The notes beneath the pieces are model-generated. The model was given only the letters and a program-made list of their open reading frames with translations. It was not told the DNA's origin and ran no database searches. A stretch of 28,934 bases of DNA. It comes from Thermoplasmata archaeon (GTDB lineage: Archaea; Thermoplasmatota; Thermoplasmata; Thermoplasmatales; Thermoplasmataceae). Below are positions 8,109 through 15,244 of this stretch, piece after piece. Each line of letters opens with the position of its first letter. Positions within the stretch are counted from its first letter, which is position 1. The stretch spans positions 1 to 28,934 of the forward strand of contig JAKBQO010000003.1 of the NCBI GenBank assembly GCA_021835185.1, written 5' to 3'. The position numbers and the translations under genes are program-made.

Positions 8109-8548
8109 TAAGATTCAACTTCCCGCATATCATATCCCTTCGGGCAGCTTATTTTCCCTATTATCTTTTTAACAACAATTTTCTTATTGCCTTTCAGGTT
8201 CAGAAGGTTGCATTTTTCTATATTGGGGCATGTTAAATAATCACATTTCATACTTCGCAATTCCATTGAAGAGCCTTCCATCAGACGTTTTCCGTTCTGT
8301 ACATTGTATGTGTTCTCAACTTCCTCTACATCAATTGTGGAAACTTTATTTGTGTCATAAATAAAGCAGGGATTAATCTGTTCCTTTACTTCTTTAATTC
8401 TATAAGATTTTCCAGGTTCCAGGTTGAAGCAAACGTTTCTAATTTTGCACTCATCGCATTTTCCAGCTAAAGGCCCTCTGAATGTGAACACTAAATCTTT
8501 TTTAGCCAGGTTTACACCAATTAAACTTATTTTATTCAATTTGATCAT
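8108..8548 (-). CDS. UPF0179 family cysteine-rich protein
   Basis: 146 residues from ATG 8548. This start is preferred over a TTG 27 codons upstream because homologues begin near ISLIGVNLAKKDLVF and a TATA-like CTTTAATAAAC sits at 8567-8577. Eight cysteines (C31, C34, C40, C61, C102, C107, C113, C135) include CDECKIRNVC and CDYLTCPNIEKC. The pattern matches archaeal UPF0179, of unknown function, and suggests Zn or Fe-S binding. NVCFNLEPGKSYRIKEV is the most conserved stretch. It is the first gene of the operon leading to the GTPase, S12 and S7, so a ribosome or RNA-related role is plausible but only inferred. Confidence 0.85.
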   Translation of the reverse strand: MIKLNKISLIGVNLAKKDLVFTFRGPLAGKCDECKIRNVCFNLEPGKSYRIKEVKEQINPCFIYDTNKVSTIDVEEVENTYNVQNGKRLMEGSSMELRSMKCDYLTCPNIEKCNLLNLKGNKKIVVKKIIGKISCPKGYDMREVES

Positions 8549-8566
8549 ATTCCATAAAATTATATG

Positions 8567-8577
8567 GTTTATTAAAG
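8567..8577 (-). promoter_or_regulatory. TATA box of the UPF0179-ychF-rps12-rps7 operon
   Basis: CTTTAATAAAC on the minus strand is centred about 24 bases before the ATG at 8548, placing the transcription start at or next to the start codon and supporting that start choice. Confidence 0.45.
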
Positions 8578-8957
8578 TTATGATATAATACCCGGAGTTT
8601 AAATCTTTCTGTTTGAACGATAAACTCAATACCGCAAAGACAACTTCTGGAATTCCCGGTTTTTCTTATGCCTTATTGTTGATGTTAAATGGTATAGGGC
8701 ACATAATTATACAGAAATTGAAGTTATGTGCTGTATTACTTTACGTTTTCCCTTGATGCCAGTTTAAGTGCCGGTGAACAATAAGAAATCTACTGTCTCA
8801 TAGCAGAAAACCCCGGTTTAGAGAGATGCCACAGAACGAACAGTTTTTTTGCAGCAGTAAATCTCACCGTTATAATTTGTATGAAATCCCTATATGCATT
8901 TAATAGCTGGTTCAAAGTTGCCAGCAAATATGTGGAGCTACTACTAAAATATAAAAC
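8578..8957. other. Non-coding gap between egsA and the ribosomal operon, with a strong hairpin
   Basis: About 380 bases with no convincing gene; all frames are broken by stops and no tRNA-like cloverleaf was seen. Base composition is less AT-rich than other gaps here. The clearest structure is a perfect eight-base inverted repeat, GCACATAA at 8699-8706 and TTATGTGC at 8724-8731, extendable inward by a G-U and an A-U pair. It could be a processed RNA, an operator, or remains of an inserted element. Confidence 0.4.
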
Positions 8958-10010
8958 TTATATTACTCCAGTCAGCTTTAATGCATTTCTGGAAACTTCC
9001 TCATTCAGGTCTGTTTCCCCAAGTATGGTATATCTCTGGGGCCTCAGCCGGTGGGCAATAGATAATGCCTTAATGGCGATTTCGTCCGGTATCCCATAAT
9101 CCTTTGCCTTTGTTGATACACCTATTTTTTTGTATGTATCGTAAAGCATTTTCCAGTCTCCCCCGTGGAGATACATTGACACAAGAGACCCCATTGCAAC
9201 CTGTTCACCATGCATCGCATTTCCGCTTCCAAGAATTTCAAGTGCATGTGCAAATAAATGCTCGCTGCCACTGGCGGGTCTGGAAGAACCGGCTATTGCC
9301 ATTGCTGTACCCGATGCGAGTATCTGTTTTGTTATCATCCATATACTGGCTTCAAGCCCTGGCTGGATCATATTTGCATTTTCTATAAGCTCTCTGGATG
9401 AATATTCAGATATAACTGCGGCAGTAGTACTGAATATTTCGCCCTTTATACGGTTGGCCATTTTCCAGTCCATTACTGCGGTAATATTGGCTATTACGTC
9501 GGAAGCACCTGCAGCAGCAAAACGATATGGTGCCTTTGCCATGATTTCTGTATCTGCCACAATTGCAGTTGGCATTGCAGCTTCGATTGATAGGAACGAT
9601 TTCCCATCATATATTGAAGCCCTGGGAGAAGCGATCCCATCATGGCTCGGAGCAGTAGGAAAACTTATAAAAGGAACATTTAAATCAAAGGCAATCTTTT
9701 TCCCCATGTCTATTTTAGATCCACCCCCAACACCAATAACGAGGCCTACTTTAATATCAGCTATTTCTTCTCTGGCACTTTTTATTGCATCCATAGTTGC
9801 GTTGCCAGAAAATAAAACATAGTGCTTAAGTCCTTCCAGTTTATTCACCACAGCCTCACCGGCTATCCTGTATGTTTTTTGCCCTGTAATTACCAAAATT
9901 GTTCCGGATTTCAAATTTTTCTCAGCCACTATGCGCATGCTATCTATGGCGTTGTGGCCTATGTAAACATCATTCGGGAAATGCATAGCCTTTGTTTTAT
10001 TGAATTCCAT
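8958..10010 (-). CDS. egsA: NAD(P)-dependent glycerol-1-phosphate dehydrogenase
   Basis: 350 residues, full length. It reduces dihydroxyacetone phosphate to sn-glycerol-1-phosphate, the archaea-specific backbone of ether lipids, in the cytoplasm. The N-terminal nucleotide-binding domain has VIGVGGGSKIDMGK (G95-S98) and FPTAPSHDGIASPRASI, the G1PDH signature. Zinc ligands of this iron-ADH-like family are D171 in GASDVIA, H251 in GSEHLFAHAL and H267 in NAMHGEQ, all present. The start is supported by a minus-strand TATA at 10031-10040, 26 bases upstream. It is divergent from a small membrane protein gene across a repeat-bearing 224-base region. Confidence 0.96.
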   Translation of the reverse strand: MEFNKTKAMHFPNDVYIGHNAIDSMRIVAEKNLKSGTILVITGQKTYRIAGEAVVNKLEGLKHYVLFSGNATMDAIKSAREEIADIKVGLVIGVGGGSKIDMGKKIAFDLNVPFISFPTAPSHDGIASPRASIYDGKSFLSIEAAMPTAIVADTEIMAKAPYRFAAAGASDVIANITAVMDWKMANRIKGEIFSTTAAVISEYSSRELIENANMIQPGLEASIWMITKQILASGTAMAIAGSSRPASGSEHLFAHALEILGSGNAMHGEQVAMGSLVSMYLHGGDWKMLYDTYKKIGVSTKAKDYGIPDEIAIKALSIAHRLRPQRYTILGETDLNEEVSRNALKLTGVI

Positions 10011-10030
10011 TGACTTATGATATTCAATTA

Positions 10031-10040
10031 GAATATAAAT
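10031..10040 (-). promoter_or_regulatory. TATA box of egsA
   Basis: ATTTATATTC on the minus strand is centred 26 bases before the egsA ATG, consistent with a leaderless transcript. Confidence 0.55.
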
Positions 10041-10049
10041 TTACGTATT

Positions 10050-10126
10050 ACCGGCTTTTTTGAAGTTTTTCAATATACTTTCACCGGTTTTTATAAAACA
10101 TTGAATTTTTTTATTCAATATACCGG
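10050..10126. repeat. Repeated motif cluster in the egsA divergent promoter region
   Basis: The ten-mer TTCAATATAC occurs at 10069-10078 and again at 10114-10123. ACCGG occurs at 10050-10054, 10083-10087 and 10122-10126. A seven-base inverted repeat, ATTGAAT (10100-10106) with ATTCAAT (10113-10119), covers the second copy. These could be binding sites for a regulator of egsA or the divergent gene. Confidence 0.4.
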
Positions 10127-10205
10127 AAATAAGAAATTTTGGAAGTATAAATTGTATGAAACTATTTTTATTATATGTTTATATATTATCATGCAATTCG
10201 TAATG

Positions 10206-10215
10206 TTTAAATATG
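10206..10215 (+). promoter_or_regulatory. TATA box of the 142-residue membrane protein gene
   Basis: TTTAAATATG lies about 25 bases before ATG 10235. Confidence 0.45.
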
Positions 10216-10234
10216 TCAGACAATTAATATTAAT

Positions 10235-10663
10235 ATGAACAGGTACAATACATTTTTTTCTGCTGGCCTTGCTATAGTGGTGCTGACATACCTGTTTATT
10301 TTCCTTCTTCCTGGCAATAGCCTTTCAAAATATTTTCAATCCGGATACTATTACGGCATAATACCAAGAATATTTCCTATATTTTTAATATTCGGTGATG
10401 TATTTGTTGTTGCCGGACTTCTATTCCCTCTCAGAAATTTCAATAAACATAAAGATTATCTTGTGACAGCAGCGGCAATTTTCATAGTTGCAGGAGTTTT
10501 ATTTGCCCTGGTGCTTCATGTATCTCCCCTGGACGGAAGCCAGGATAATGGGCTTAAAGCGGGATACCTGATTGTTGAAGGTGTTATACTCCTATTTTTC
10601 ACTTTGATTATATCATATTATATTTCTGCAGATTCACTTGGCAGTGATAATCTACTGGCATAG
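10235..10663 (+). CDS. Uncharacterised four-helix membrane protein
   Basis: Not recognised as a named family. 142 residues with four hydrophobic helices at about 6-26, 43-66, 75-96 and 108-130, short loops and a polar C-terminal tail (SADSLGSDNLLA). The first loop contains YFQSGYYYGIIPRIF and the third helix ends in LVLHVSPLDG. No cofactor motif or catalytic residue stands out. The TATA box at 10206-10215 fits a leaderless start at this ATG. It is transcribed toward xerA but separated from it by 51 bases holding a second AT-rich promoter-like stretch, so co-transcription is uncertain. The divergent egsA gene shares its upstream region. Confidence 0.7.
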   Translation: MNRYNTFFSAGLAIVVLTYLFIFLLPGNSLSKYFQSGYYYGIIPRIFPIFLIFGDVFVVAGLLFPLRNFNKHKDYLVTAAAIFIVAGVLFALVLHVSPLDGSQDNGLKAGYLIVEGVILLFFTLIISYYISADSLGSDNLLA

Positions 10664-10714
10664 GGTGGAGTAGAAAAAAAGATAAAAATAATAGGTGATA
10701 ATATATACACAATA

Positions 10715-11557
10715 ATGGATATTAACCGTGAATTGAAATCATTTGAACGGTTCATGATTACCGAAAGAAAAAGCTACTATACAATAAAGGAATATAAATT
10801 CCTTATATCCGGTTTCCTCTCATATTGCAATAAAGACCTTTCTTCTATTGATTTTGACGATGTAGAAAATTACAAGAATTTTATTGTAACCGAGAAGCAA
10901 TATTCAAAAGCTTCACAGTATTTAGCAATGAAAGCGTTGAGATTGTATTATAAATTTAAAAATAAAGATACACCCCCAAATCTTATCCCTCCCAGGCGAT
11001 CGCAAAAAATGCCTGTTTACCTGAATCAGAAAGATGCGGGGGTGCTCATAAACGGAGCCAAATCCATCCGGGATATAGCCGTAATATCAGTATTCCTGTA
11101 TACGGGTATCAGGGTAAGCGAATTAACAAATTTGCAGATAGGCGATGTAGATTTTGATGAGAATATCATTTATATTCATGCAGGAAAGGGCGATAAAGAC
11201 AGAATTGTAGTTATGCCGGACATTTGCCGTGAGCATATAAAATCGTATATGAAAGAACGCATCAGGATAAAATCCAGCAACAATTACCTGTTTATATCAA
11301 ATAAAAAAACAAAATTTGATACAAGTACAGTTGAAAGAATGGTGAAAAGGGTGGCAAAGAACGCAGGGATAACAAAGAATGTTACACCCCATGTATTAAG
11401 GCACACATTTGCAACTTCCATATTGCGCAATGGCGGCGATATAAGATTTATCCAGCAAATACTGGGGCATTCAAGCCTTGCAACCACGCAGATTTATACC
11501 CATATAGATGATAATACATTAAAAGAAATGTATTCCAGGCATATGCCAAAATATTAA
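10715..11557 (+). CDS. xerA: XerA-type site-specific tyrosine recombinase
   Basis: 280 residues, typical of archaeal XerA, the single recombinase that resolves chromosome dimers at a dif site. An N-terminal SAM-like core-binding domain spans about 1-95, followed by the catalytic domain. All active-site residues are present: R133 in GIRVSEL, K158 in HAGKGDKDR, H226 and R229 in HVLRH, H252 in LGHSS, and the nucleophile Y261 in TTQIYTHI. No integrase-specific arm domain, phage gene or attachment site accompanies it, which favours the housekeeping role. Its last four bases overlap the end of the convergent prenyl synthase gene. I could not identify a dif sequence by eye. Confidence 0.9.
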   Translation: MDINRELKSFERFMITERKSYYTIKEYKFLISGFLSYCNKDLSSIDFDDVENYKNFIVTEKQYSKASQYLAMKALRLYYKFKNKDTPPNLIPPRRSQKMPVYLNQKDAGVLINGAKSIRDIAVISVFLYTGIRVSELTNLQIGDVDFDENIIYIHAGKGDKDRIVVMPDICREHIKSYMKERIRIKSSNNYLFISNKKTKFDTSTVERMVKRVAKNAGITKNVTPHVLRHTFATSILRNGGDIRFIQQILGHSSLATTQIYTHIDDNTLKEMYSRHMPKY

Positions 11558-12609
11558 TTTTCTCTTTTTATAAGGTATTCCAGAAGGAAATCAAGCATTT
11601 TTATTACTTCCTTATCCCCATCAATTTTTTCAAGTGCAGATCTTGCTATATTATTGTATTCATCTATTTTCTGTTTTGTGTAATCATATGAACCTGTTGA
11701 TTTTATGAGTTCCCGGAGCCTGTTAAAATCAGAATCGCTTACATCCCCGCATTTAAGGCAGCTTTCTATGAACTCTCTGTCCTCTTTCCCTGAGTTCTCA
11801 TAAGCTTTTATAATTAACAGGGTTTTTTTGCCTTCGTTAACATCACCTTTAACCGGCTTTCCTGTTTTCTCTTCTACCCCAAATATGCCCAGCATATCAT
11901 CGTAAAGCTGGAAGGCTATTCCCGCATATTTTCCAAAATCCTTTATTTCCTGGATATATTTTTTATTCCCTGAAAGATAAGCACCCATTAGCAGTGGCCC
12001 CTGCACCGTATACCGTGCAGTTTTAAGGAAATGCAACTTTGTAAGCCTCTCCTCGCTATATAAATTCTCTATTGAAGAATATATATCCAGTATCTGCCCC
12101 TTTCCAGTATCCTCTATTATCCTGGAAAATTCAAAATCGGCATCCAGCAAATTTTCAAGTTCGAAACCGGAACGTAAAAGTGCTTCATGGGAAAATGTGT
12201 CAATAAGGTCGCCGGCGCTGATAGCAAGGTTTTCCGCAATTCTTGTAGCATCATTTCCATCCAGGCTTCCTTCTACTGCCTTATGGAAGCTTGGCTTTCC
12301 CCTGCGCATATCGCTCTGATCCATTATGTCATCATGTATAAGAAGGAAGGATTGGGCCAGTTCTATGGAAATTGAAGCCTTGATTATCCTTTCATCCTGC
12401 CCGGAGAACATATTATACCCCATGATCATTAATATTGGTCTCAAACGTTTCCCGCCATTCAATGTGAAATCACGCAATTTGATTATTATATCTTTTATTC
12501 TGGCATCATCACACTCATTTAATTTAAAATTAAAATATTCCTCAAGCTGCGCATTGATTTTATCCTTAAGCCCATCGAGGGTTTTTTTATAATCTTCTAT
12601 ATTATTCAC
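11554..12609 (-). CDS. idsA: Geranylgeranyl diphosphate synthase (type I, archaeal)
   Basis: 351 residues. It builds the C20 isoprenoid chain of archaeal lipids by adding isopentenyl units to allylic diphosphates. GGKRLRP (52-58) binds IPP. The first Asp-rich motif is DDIMD (93-97) with following RRGKPSFHK, and the second is DDMLG (237-241). The residue five before the first motif is aromatic (F88), the chain-length stop of archaeal type-I GGPP synthases as known from Sulfolobus, so a C20 product is expected. FPP or a mixed product cannot be excluded. Translation opens at GTG 12607-12609, supported by an ATAATTTAA TATA element about 25 bases upstream. The egsA gene 1.5 kb away supplies the other half of the lipid. 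Confidence 0.9.
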   Translation of the reverse strand: MNNIEDYKKTLDGLKDKINAQLEEYFNFKLNECDDARIKDIIIKLRDFTLNGGKRLRPILMIMGYNMFSGQDERIIKASISIELAQSFLLIHDDIMDQSDMRRGKPSFHKAVEGSLDGNDATRIAENLAISAGDLIDTFSHEALLRSGFELENLLDADFEFSRIIEDTGKGQILDIYSSIENLYSEERLTKLHFLKTARYTVQGPLLMGAYLSGNKKYIQEIKDFGKYAGIAFQLYDDMLGIFGVEEKTGKPVKGDVNEGKKTLLIIKAYENSGKEDREFIESCLKCGDVSDSDFNRLRELIKSTGSYDYTKQKIDEYNNIARSALEKIDGDKEVIKMLDFLLEYLIKREN

Positions 12610-12672
12610 TTTAGAAGGTAATAGGTTAAATTATTATTAACTTTTTTCATGATTCTCTGGACTTAATGTTAA

Positions 12673-12681
12673 TATATAAAA
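12673..12681 (+). promoter_or_regulatory. TATA box of the TPR gene
   Basis: TATATAAAA, within a longer AT run, is centred about 22 bases before the ATG at 12699. Confidence 0.5.
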
Positions 12682-12698
12682 TATAAATACCATATACT

Positions 12699-13385
12699 AT
12701 GGCCGGAAATTATGTATATAATAAAGATGATGAAGCTGATGACTATAATGAGCGGGGAATATCGTACTTTAATGTTACGCAGTATCCCGATGCAGTTAAG
12801 GAATTTACAAAGGCAATTAACCTGATTAAAACAGACCCTGATTATTATATAAACAGGGCACTTGCTTACTATTCCATGCACATGTATAATGAAGCTATAA
12901 AAGATTGCAAGAGCGCAATAGCACTTAGTGCTGACAGGGGGGATTACCACAACACCCTCGGGTCTATTTATGATGATATGAACAGGTTCGATGATGCACT
13001 GGCAGAATTTGATGCTGCAATAAAAATCGAAGATGATGTGCCTGATTACTATTATAACAGGGGCAATGTTTACTGGAGAAAGGGGGACAAAGACCTCGCA
13101 CTTGAGGATTATAACAAGGCTGTTTATTTAAACAGCGCCGATCCGGTGTTTCTGTATAAAAGGTCCCAGATATACACGGAAATGGAGAAATACGAAGACG
13201 CGCTCGGAGATCTGGATGATTGCATTAAACTGGCAAGGAATCCTGAATATTACAAGGACGAGGCAAATATATACATTAAAATGGGGAATAAGGAAAAAGC
13301 ACTTCAGGCAGTGGACAATGCCCTGAAAAATTCTCCTGAAAATATCTCTTTGAAGGAATTAAAATCCAGAATCGAGAAAATGTAA
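12699..13385 (+). CDS. Tetratricopeptide-repeat protein
   Basis: 228 residues made almost wholly of about six TPR units of 33-34 residues, for example YNERGISYFNVTQYPDAVKE, YYNRGNVYWRKGDKDLALED and YKDEANIYIKMGNKEKALQA. Each shows the usual small residue at position 8, aromatic at 11 and Ala at 20. There is no signal peptide, membrane segment or catalytic domain, so it is most likely a cytoplasmic scaffold for protein-protein contacts. The sequence is strongly acidic (many D-D and D-Y pairs). The partner cannot be read from context: its neighbours are a prenyl synthase (divergent) and an MDR reductase with its own promoter. T-rich DNA after the stop (about 13386-13397) probably ends the transcript. 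Confidence 0.9.
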   Translation: MAGNYVYNKDDEADDYNERGISYFNVTQYPDAVKEFTKAINLIKTDPDYYINRALAYYSMHMYNEAIKDCKSAIALSADRGDYHNTLGSIYDDMNRFDDALAEFDAAIKIEDDVPDYYYNRGNVYWRKGDKDLALEDYNKAVYLNSADPVFLYKRSQIYTEMEKYEDALGDLDDCIKLARNPEYYKDEANIYIKMGNKEKALQAVDNALKNSPENISLKELKSRIEKM

Positions 13386-13452
13386 TAATTTTTTTATGAA
13401 GAAGGAAAATAAAAATTTTATATAAAATTATTTTAGGTATTTTCCATTAAAT

Positions 13453-13462
13453 AAATTTAATA
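13453..13462 (+). promoter_or_regulatory. TATA box of the MDR reductase gene
   Basis: AAATTTAATA is centred about 26 bases before ATG 13484, with no Shine-Dalgarno site. Confidence 0.5.
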
Positions 13463-13483
13463 ATGCGATGCCCATATTAATAT

Positions 13484-14437
13484 ATGAAAGCAATTGAGTT
13501 CGCAAAACCAGGCATAGAAAATGTAAATATTGTGGATAAAGACCTCTCAGGAGAAGGCATAAAGGTAAAAATAGTAAAGGCAGGGTTAAATCCACTGGAT
13601 TACAATCTTATAGCTGGAAACATTGTATATAATGTATACCCTATGCCACATATTCCTGGTTCAGAGGTAATGGGAATTGCCATGGAAGATGGAAAACGGA
13701 TACGCAAGGGGGATCGTGTAATAGTATACAATCGCGTTTTTGACAATGGCTGTGATATGTGCTACTCTGGAAATGAACATTTATGCTACAATGGTGGGAT
13801 ATGGGGTGTTATAACCAACGGTGGCTATTCTGAGTATATAAAAATAGGGGAGCAAAATCTTTTCAGGGTTCCTGAGTCCATTGATGACAACACGGCTGTC
13901 AGCATCGGCATTGGGGCATTGACATCCTACAGATCGCTGAAACGTGCCAGGGCAGGGATAAACGATAAGATACTGGTATATGGTGCGGGAAATACAGGCA
14001 TATTTACTGTGCAGATAGCACGCCAGATGGGTATGGATGTTTATGTATACTCCAGAAACAGGGAACTTGAAAGCCTTGGCATTAAGGTGCTGGATTCTGT
14101 CCCTGACGACTTCAAAGCTGATATTATTGTTAACCCGCTTGGAGGAAAACTTTTCGGAGATTCAATAAAGCATTTGAAGAGAAGAGGGAAAATAGTAACT
14201 TACGGGGTTTTAACCGGAAGAAACGCAGACCTTGACATAGCAAACGTTTACACTAATGAACTGGAAATAATAGGGTCAACCGGCGGGACAAGGAAAGATT
14301 TAACAGAACTTATGCAGATACTGGAAAAAAGTAATTTTCGCCTGCCCGTATACAAGGAATACAGTTTATGGGATATAAAAGATGCACTGCATGCATTTAA
14401 GGATAGGGTAAATGGGAGAATAGTTTTTAATTTATAA
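13484..14437 (+). CDS. MDR-family NAD(P)H-dependent reductase lacking catalytic zinc ligands
   Basis: 317 residues, medium-chain dehydrogenase/reductase fold. The N-terminal GroES-like domain has AGLNPLDYN and PHIPGSEVMG. In zinc alcohol dehydrogenases these carry the catalytic Cys and His; here they are N36 and S60, so the catalytic zinc site is lost. The structural-zinc lobe remains, as D87, C90, C93 and C101 in FDNGCDMCYSGNEHLC, an acid replacing the first Cys as in Sulfolobus ADH. The nucleotide domain has VYGAGNTGIFTVQIARQMG. This combination suggests an enoyl-, quinone- or acryloyl-CoA-type reductase rather than an alcohol dehydrogenase. Acryloyl-CoA reductase would be attractive beside propionyl-CoA metabolism, but that is speculation. 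Its 3' end overlaps the rpe gene by six bases. Confidence 0.8.
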   Translation: MKAIEFAKPGIENVNIVDKDLSGEGIKVKIVKAGLNPLDYNLIAGNIVYNVYPMPHIPGSEVMGIAMEDGKRIRKGDRVIVYNRVFDNGCDMCYSGNEHLCYNGGIWGVITNGGYSEYIKIGEQNLFRVPESIDDNTAVSIGIGALTSYRSLKRARAGINDKILVYGAGNTGIFTVQIARQMGMDVYVYSRNRELESLGIKVLDSVPDDFKADIIVNPLGGKLFGDSIKHLKRRGKIVTYGVLTGRNADLDIANVYTNELEIIGSTGGTRKDLTELMQILEKSNFRLPVYKEYSLWDIKDALHAFKDRVNGRIVFNL

Positions 14438-15082
14438 AGATTTTAATTTTTTAATGCTTTCATTAATGCCATTTTTAAATATGTATGAAGCGGATACCAG
14501 TATATCTGCGCCAGCCTCTACGGCCAGTTTTCCCGTTTCATTATTTATTCCACCATCTATTTCTATTCTGGTACTGTAATTATTTTCATCAATAAACTCT
14601 CTCAGTGCTTTAACCTTCTCAAGTGATTTTTCTATAAATTTCTGGCCTGAAAATCCTGGAAACACAGACATTACAAGAACAATTTCACTACCCGGGATTA
14701 ACTTATAAATTTTTTTTACATCAGTGTCCGGGTTTATGACAATGCCGTACCTTATGTTCTCGTCCTGAAACTTTTTTATTAAATTAATGACCTCAATAGG
14801 CGTTTCATAATGTATTAAAAGAACATCCGCTCCAGCATTTATGAACGATTTATAATAGCGGTCCGGGCGTTCTATCATAAGATGGCAATCAAGCCTGAGA
14901 TTCGTGCCCTTTCTTATTGCAGCAACAAGGTCAGGCCCCATAGTTATATTGTCTACAAAATGGCCATCCATAATGTCAAGATGAAAAGACCCTGCACCAG
15001 CATCCTGGCATTCCTTAATCTGGGTTCCGAGTTCCAGAAGGTTACTGGAGATTATTGATGGAGAAATTTCCATGTTATTCAC
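14432..15082 (-). CDS. rpe: Ribulose-phosphate 3-epimerase
   Basis: 216 residues, a complete TIM barrel. It interconverts ribulose-5-phosphate and xylulose-5-phosphate in the non-oxidative pentose phosphate pathway. S8 lies in the substrate contact SPSIISSN. Metal ligands are H34 and D36 in FHLDIMDGHFV, H67 in LDCHLMI and D176 in IEIDGGIN; D36 and D176 also act as acid-base pair. The phosphate-side loops MSVFPGFSGQKF and SASYIFK are present. Two starts are possible: GTG 15082 or ATG 15073. A minus-strand TATA-like AATAAAT near 15102-15108 fits a leaderless start at the ATG slightly better. It is convergent with the MDR gene. Confidence 0.94.
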   Translation of the reverse strand: MNNMEISPSIISSNLLELGTQIKECQDAGAGSFHLDIMDGHFVDNITMGPDLVAAIRKGTNLRLDCHLMIERPDRYYKSFINAGADVLLIHYETPIEVINLIKKFQDENIRYGIVINPDTDVKKIYKLIPGSEIVLVMSVFPGFSGQKFIEKSLEKVKALREFIDENNYSTRIEIDGGINNETGKLAVEAGADILVSASYIFKNGINESIKKLKSL

Positions 15083-15217
15083 AACATAGAATTATATGGT
15101 ATGATTTATTCTTTTTTATTGTTCCTGGGTTGACATCAGGTTAAAATTGTACCTGTTATATATTCAGTAATATCAAAGGAGCAAGGGGCAATTTTTAAAA
15201 ATTTTTTTGATGAGTTT

Positions 15218-15227
15218 CTATTTATAA
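15218..15227 (+). promoter_or_regulatory. TATA box of the MMPL transporter gene
   Basis: CTATTTATAA is centred about 22 bases before ATG 15245. Confidence 0.5.
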
Positions 15228-15244
15228 CCAGAACATTCCATATT

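Noticed and set aside
8549..8629. Upstream TTG start extending UPF0179 by 27 residues
   Set aside because: The extra residues are not typical of the family, and the ATG at 8548 has a well-placed TATA box for a leaderless message.
8578..8957. Possible tRNA, C/D-box RNA or transposase remnant in this gap
   Set aside because: No cloverleaf, no paired C and D boxes at proper spacing, and no transposase motif in any frame; only the hairpin was kept.
9454..9822. Long plus-strand ORF opposite egsA
   Set aside because: It is the antisense shadow of the well-conserved glycerol-1-phosphate dehydrogenase; its composition mirrors that gene's codons and it has no promoter or ribosome-binding site.
10664..10714. 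Possible dif or attachment site beside xerA
   Set aside because: I saw no 28-base imperfect palindrome with two 11-base arms; archaeal dif sites need not lie next to xerA.
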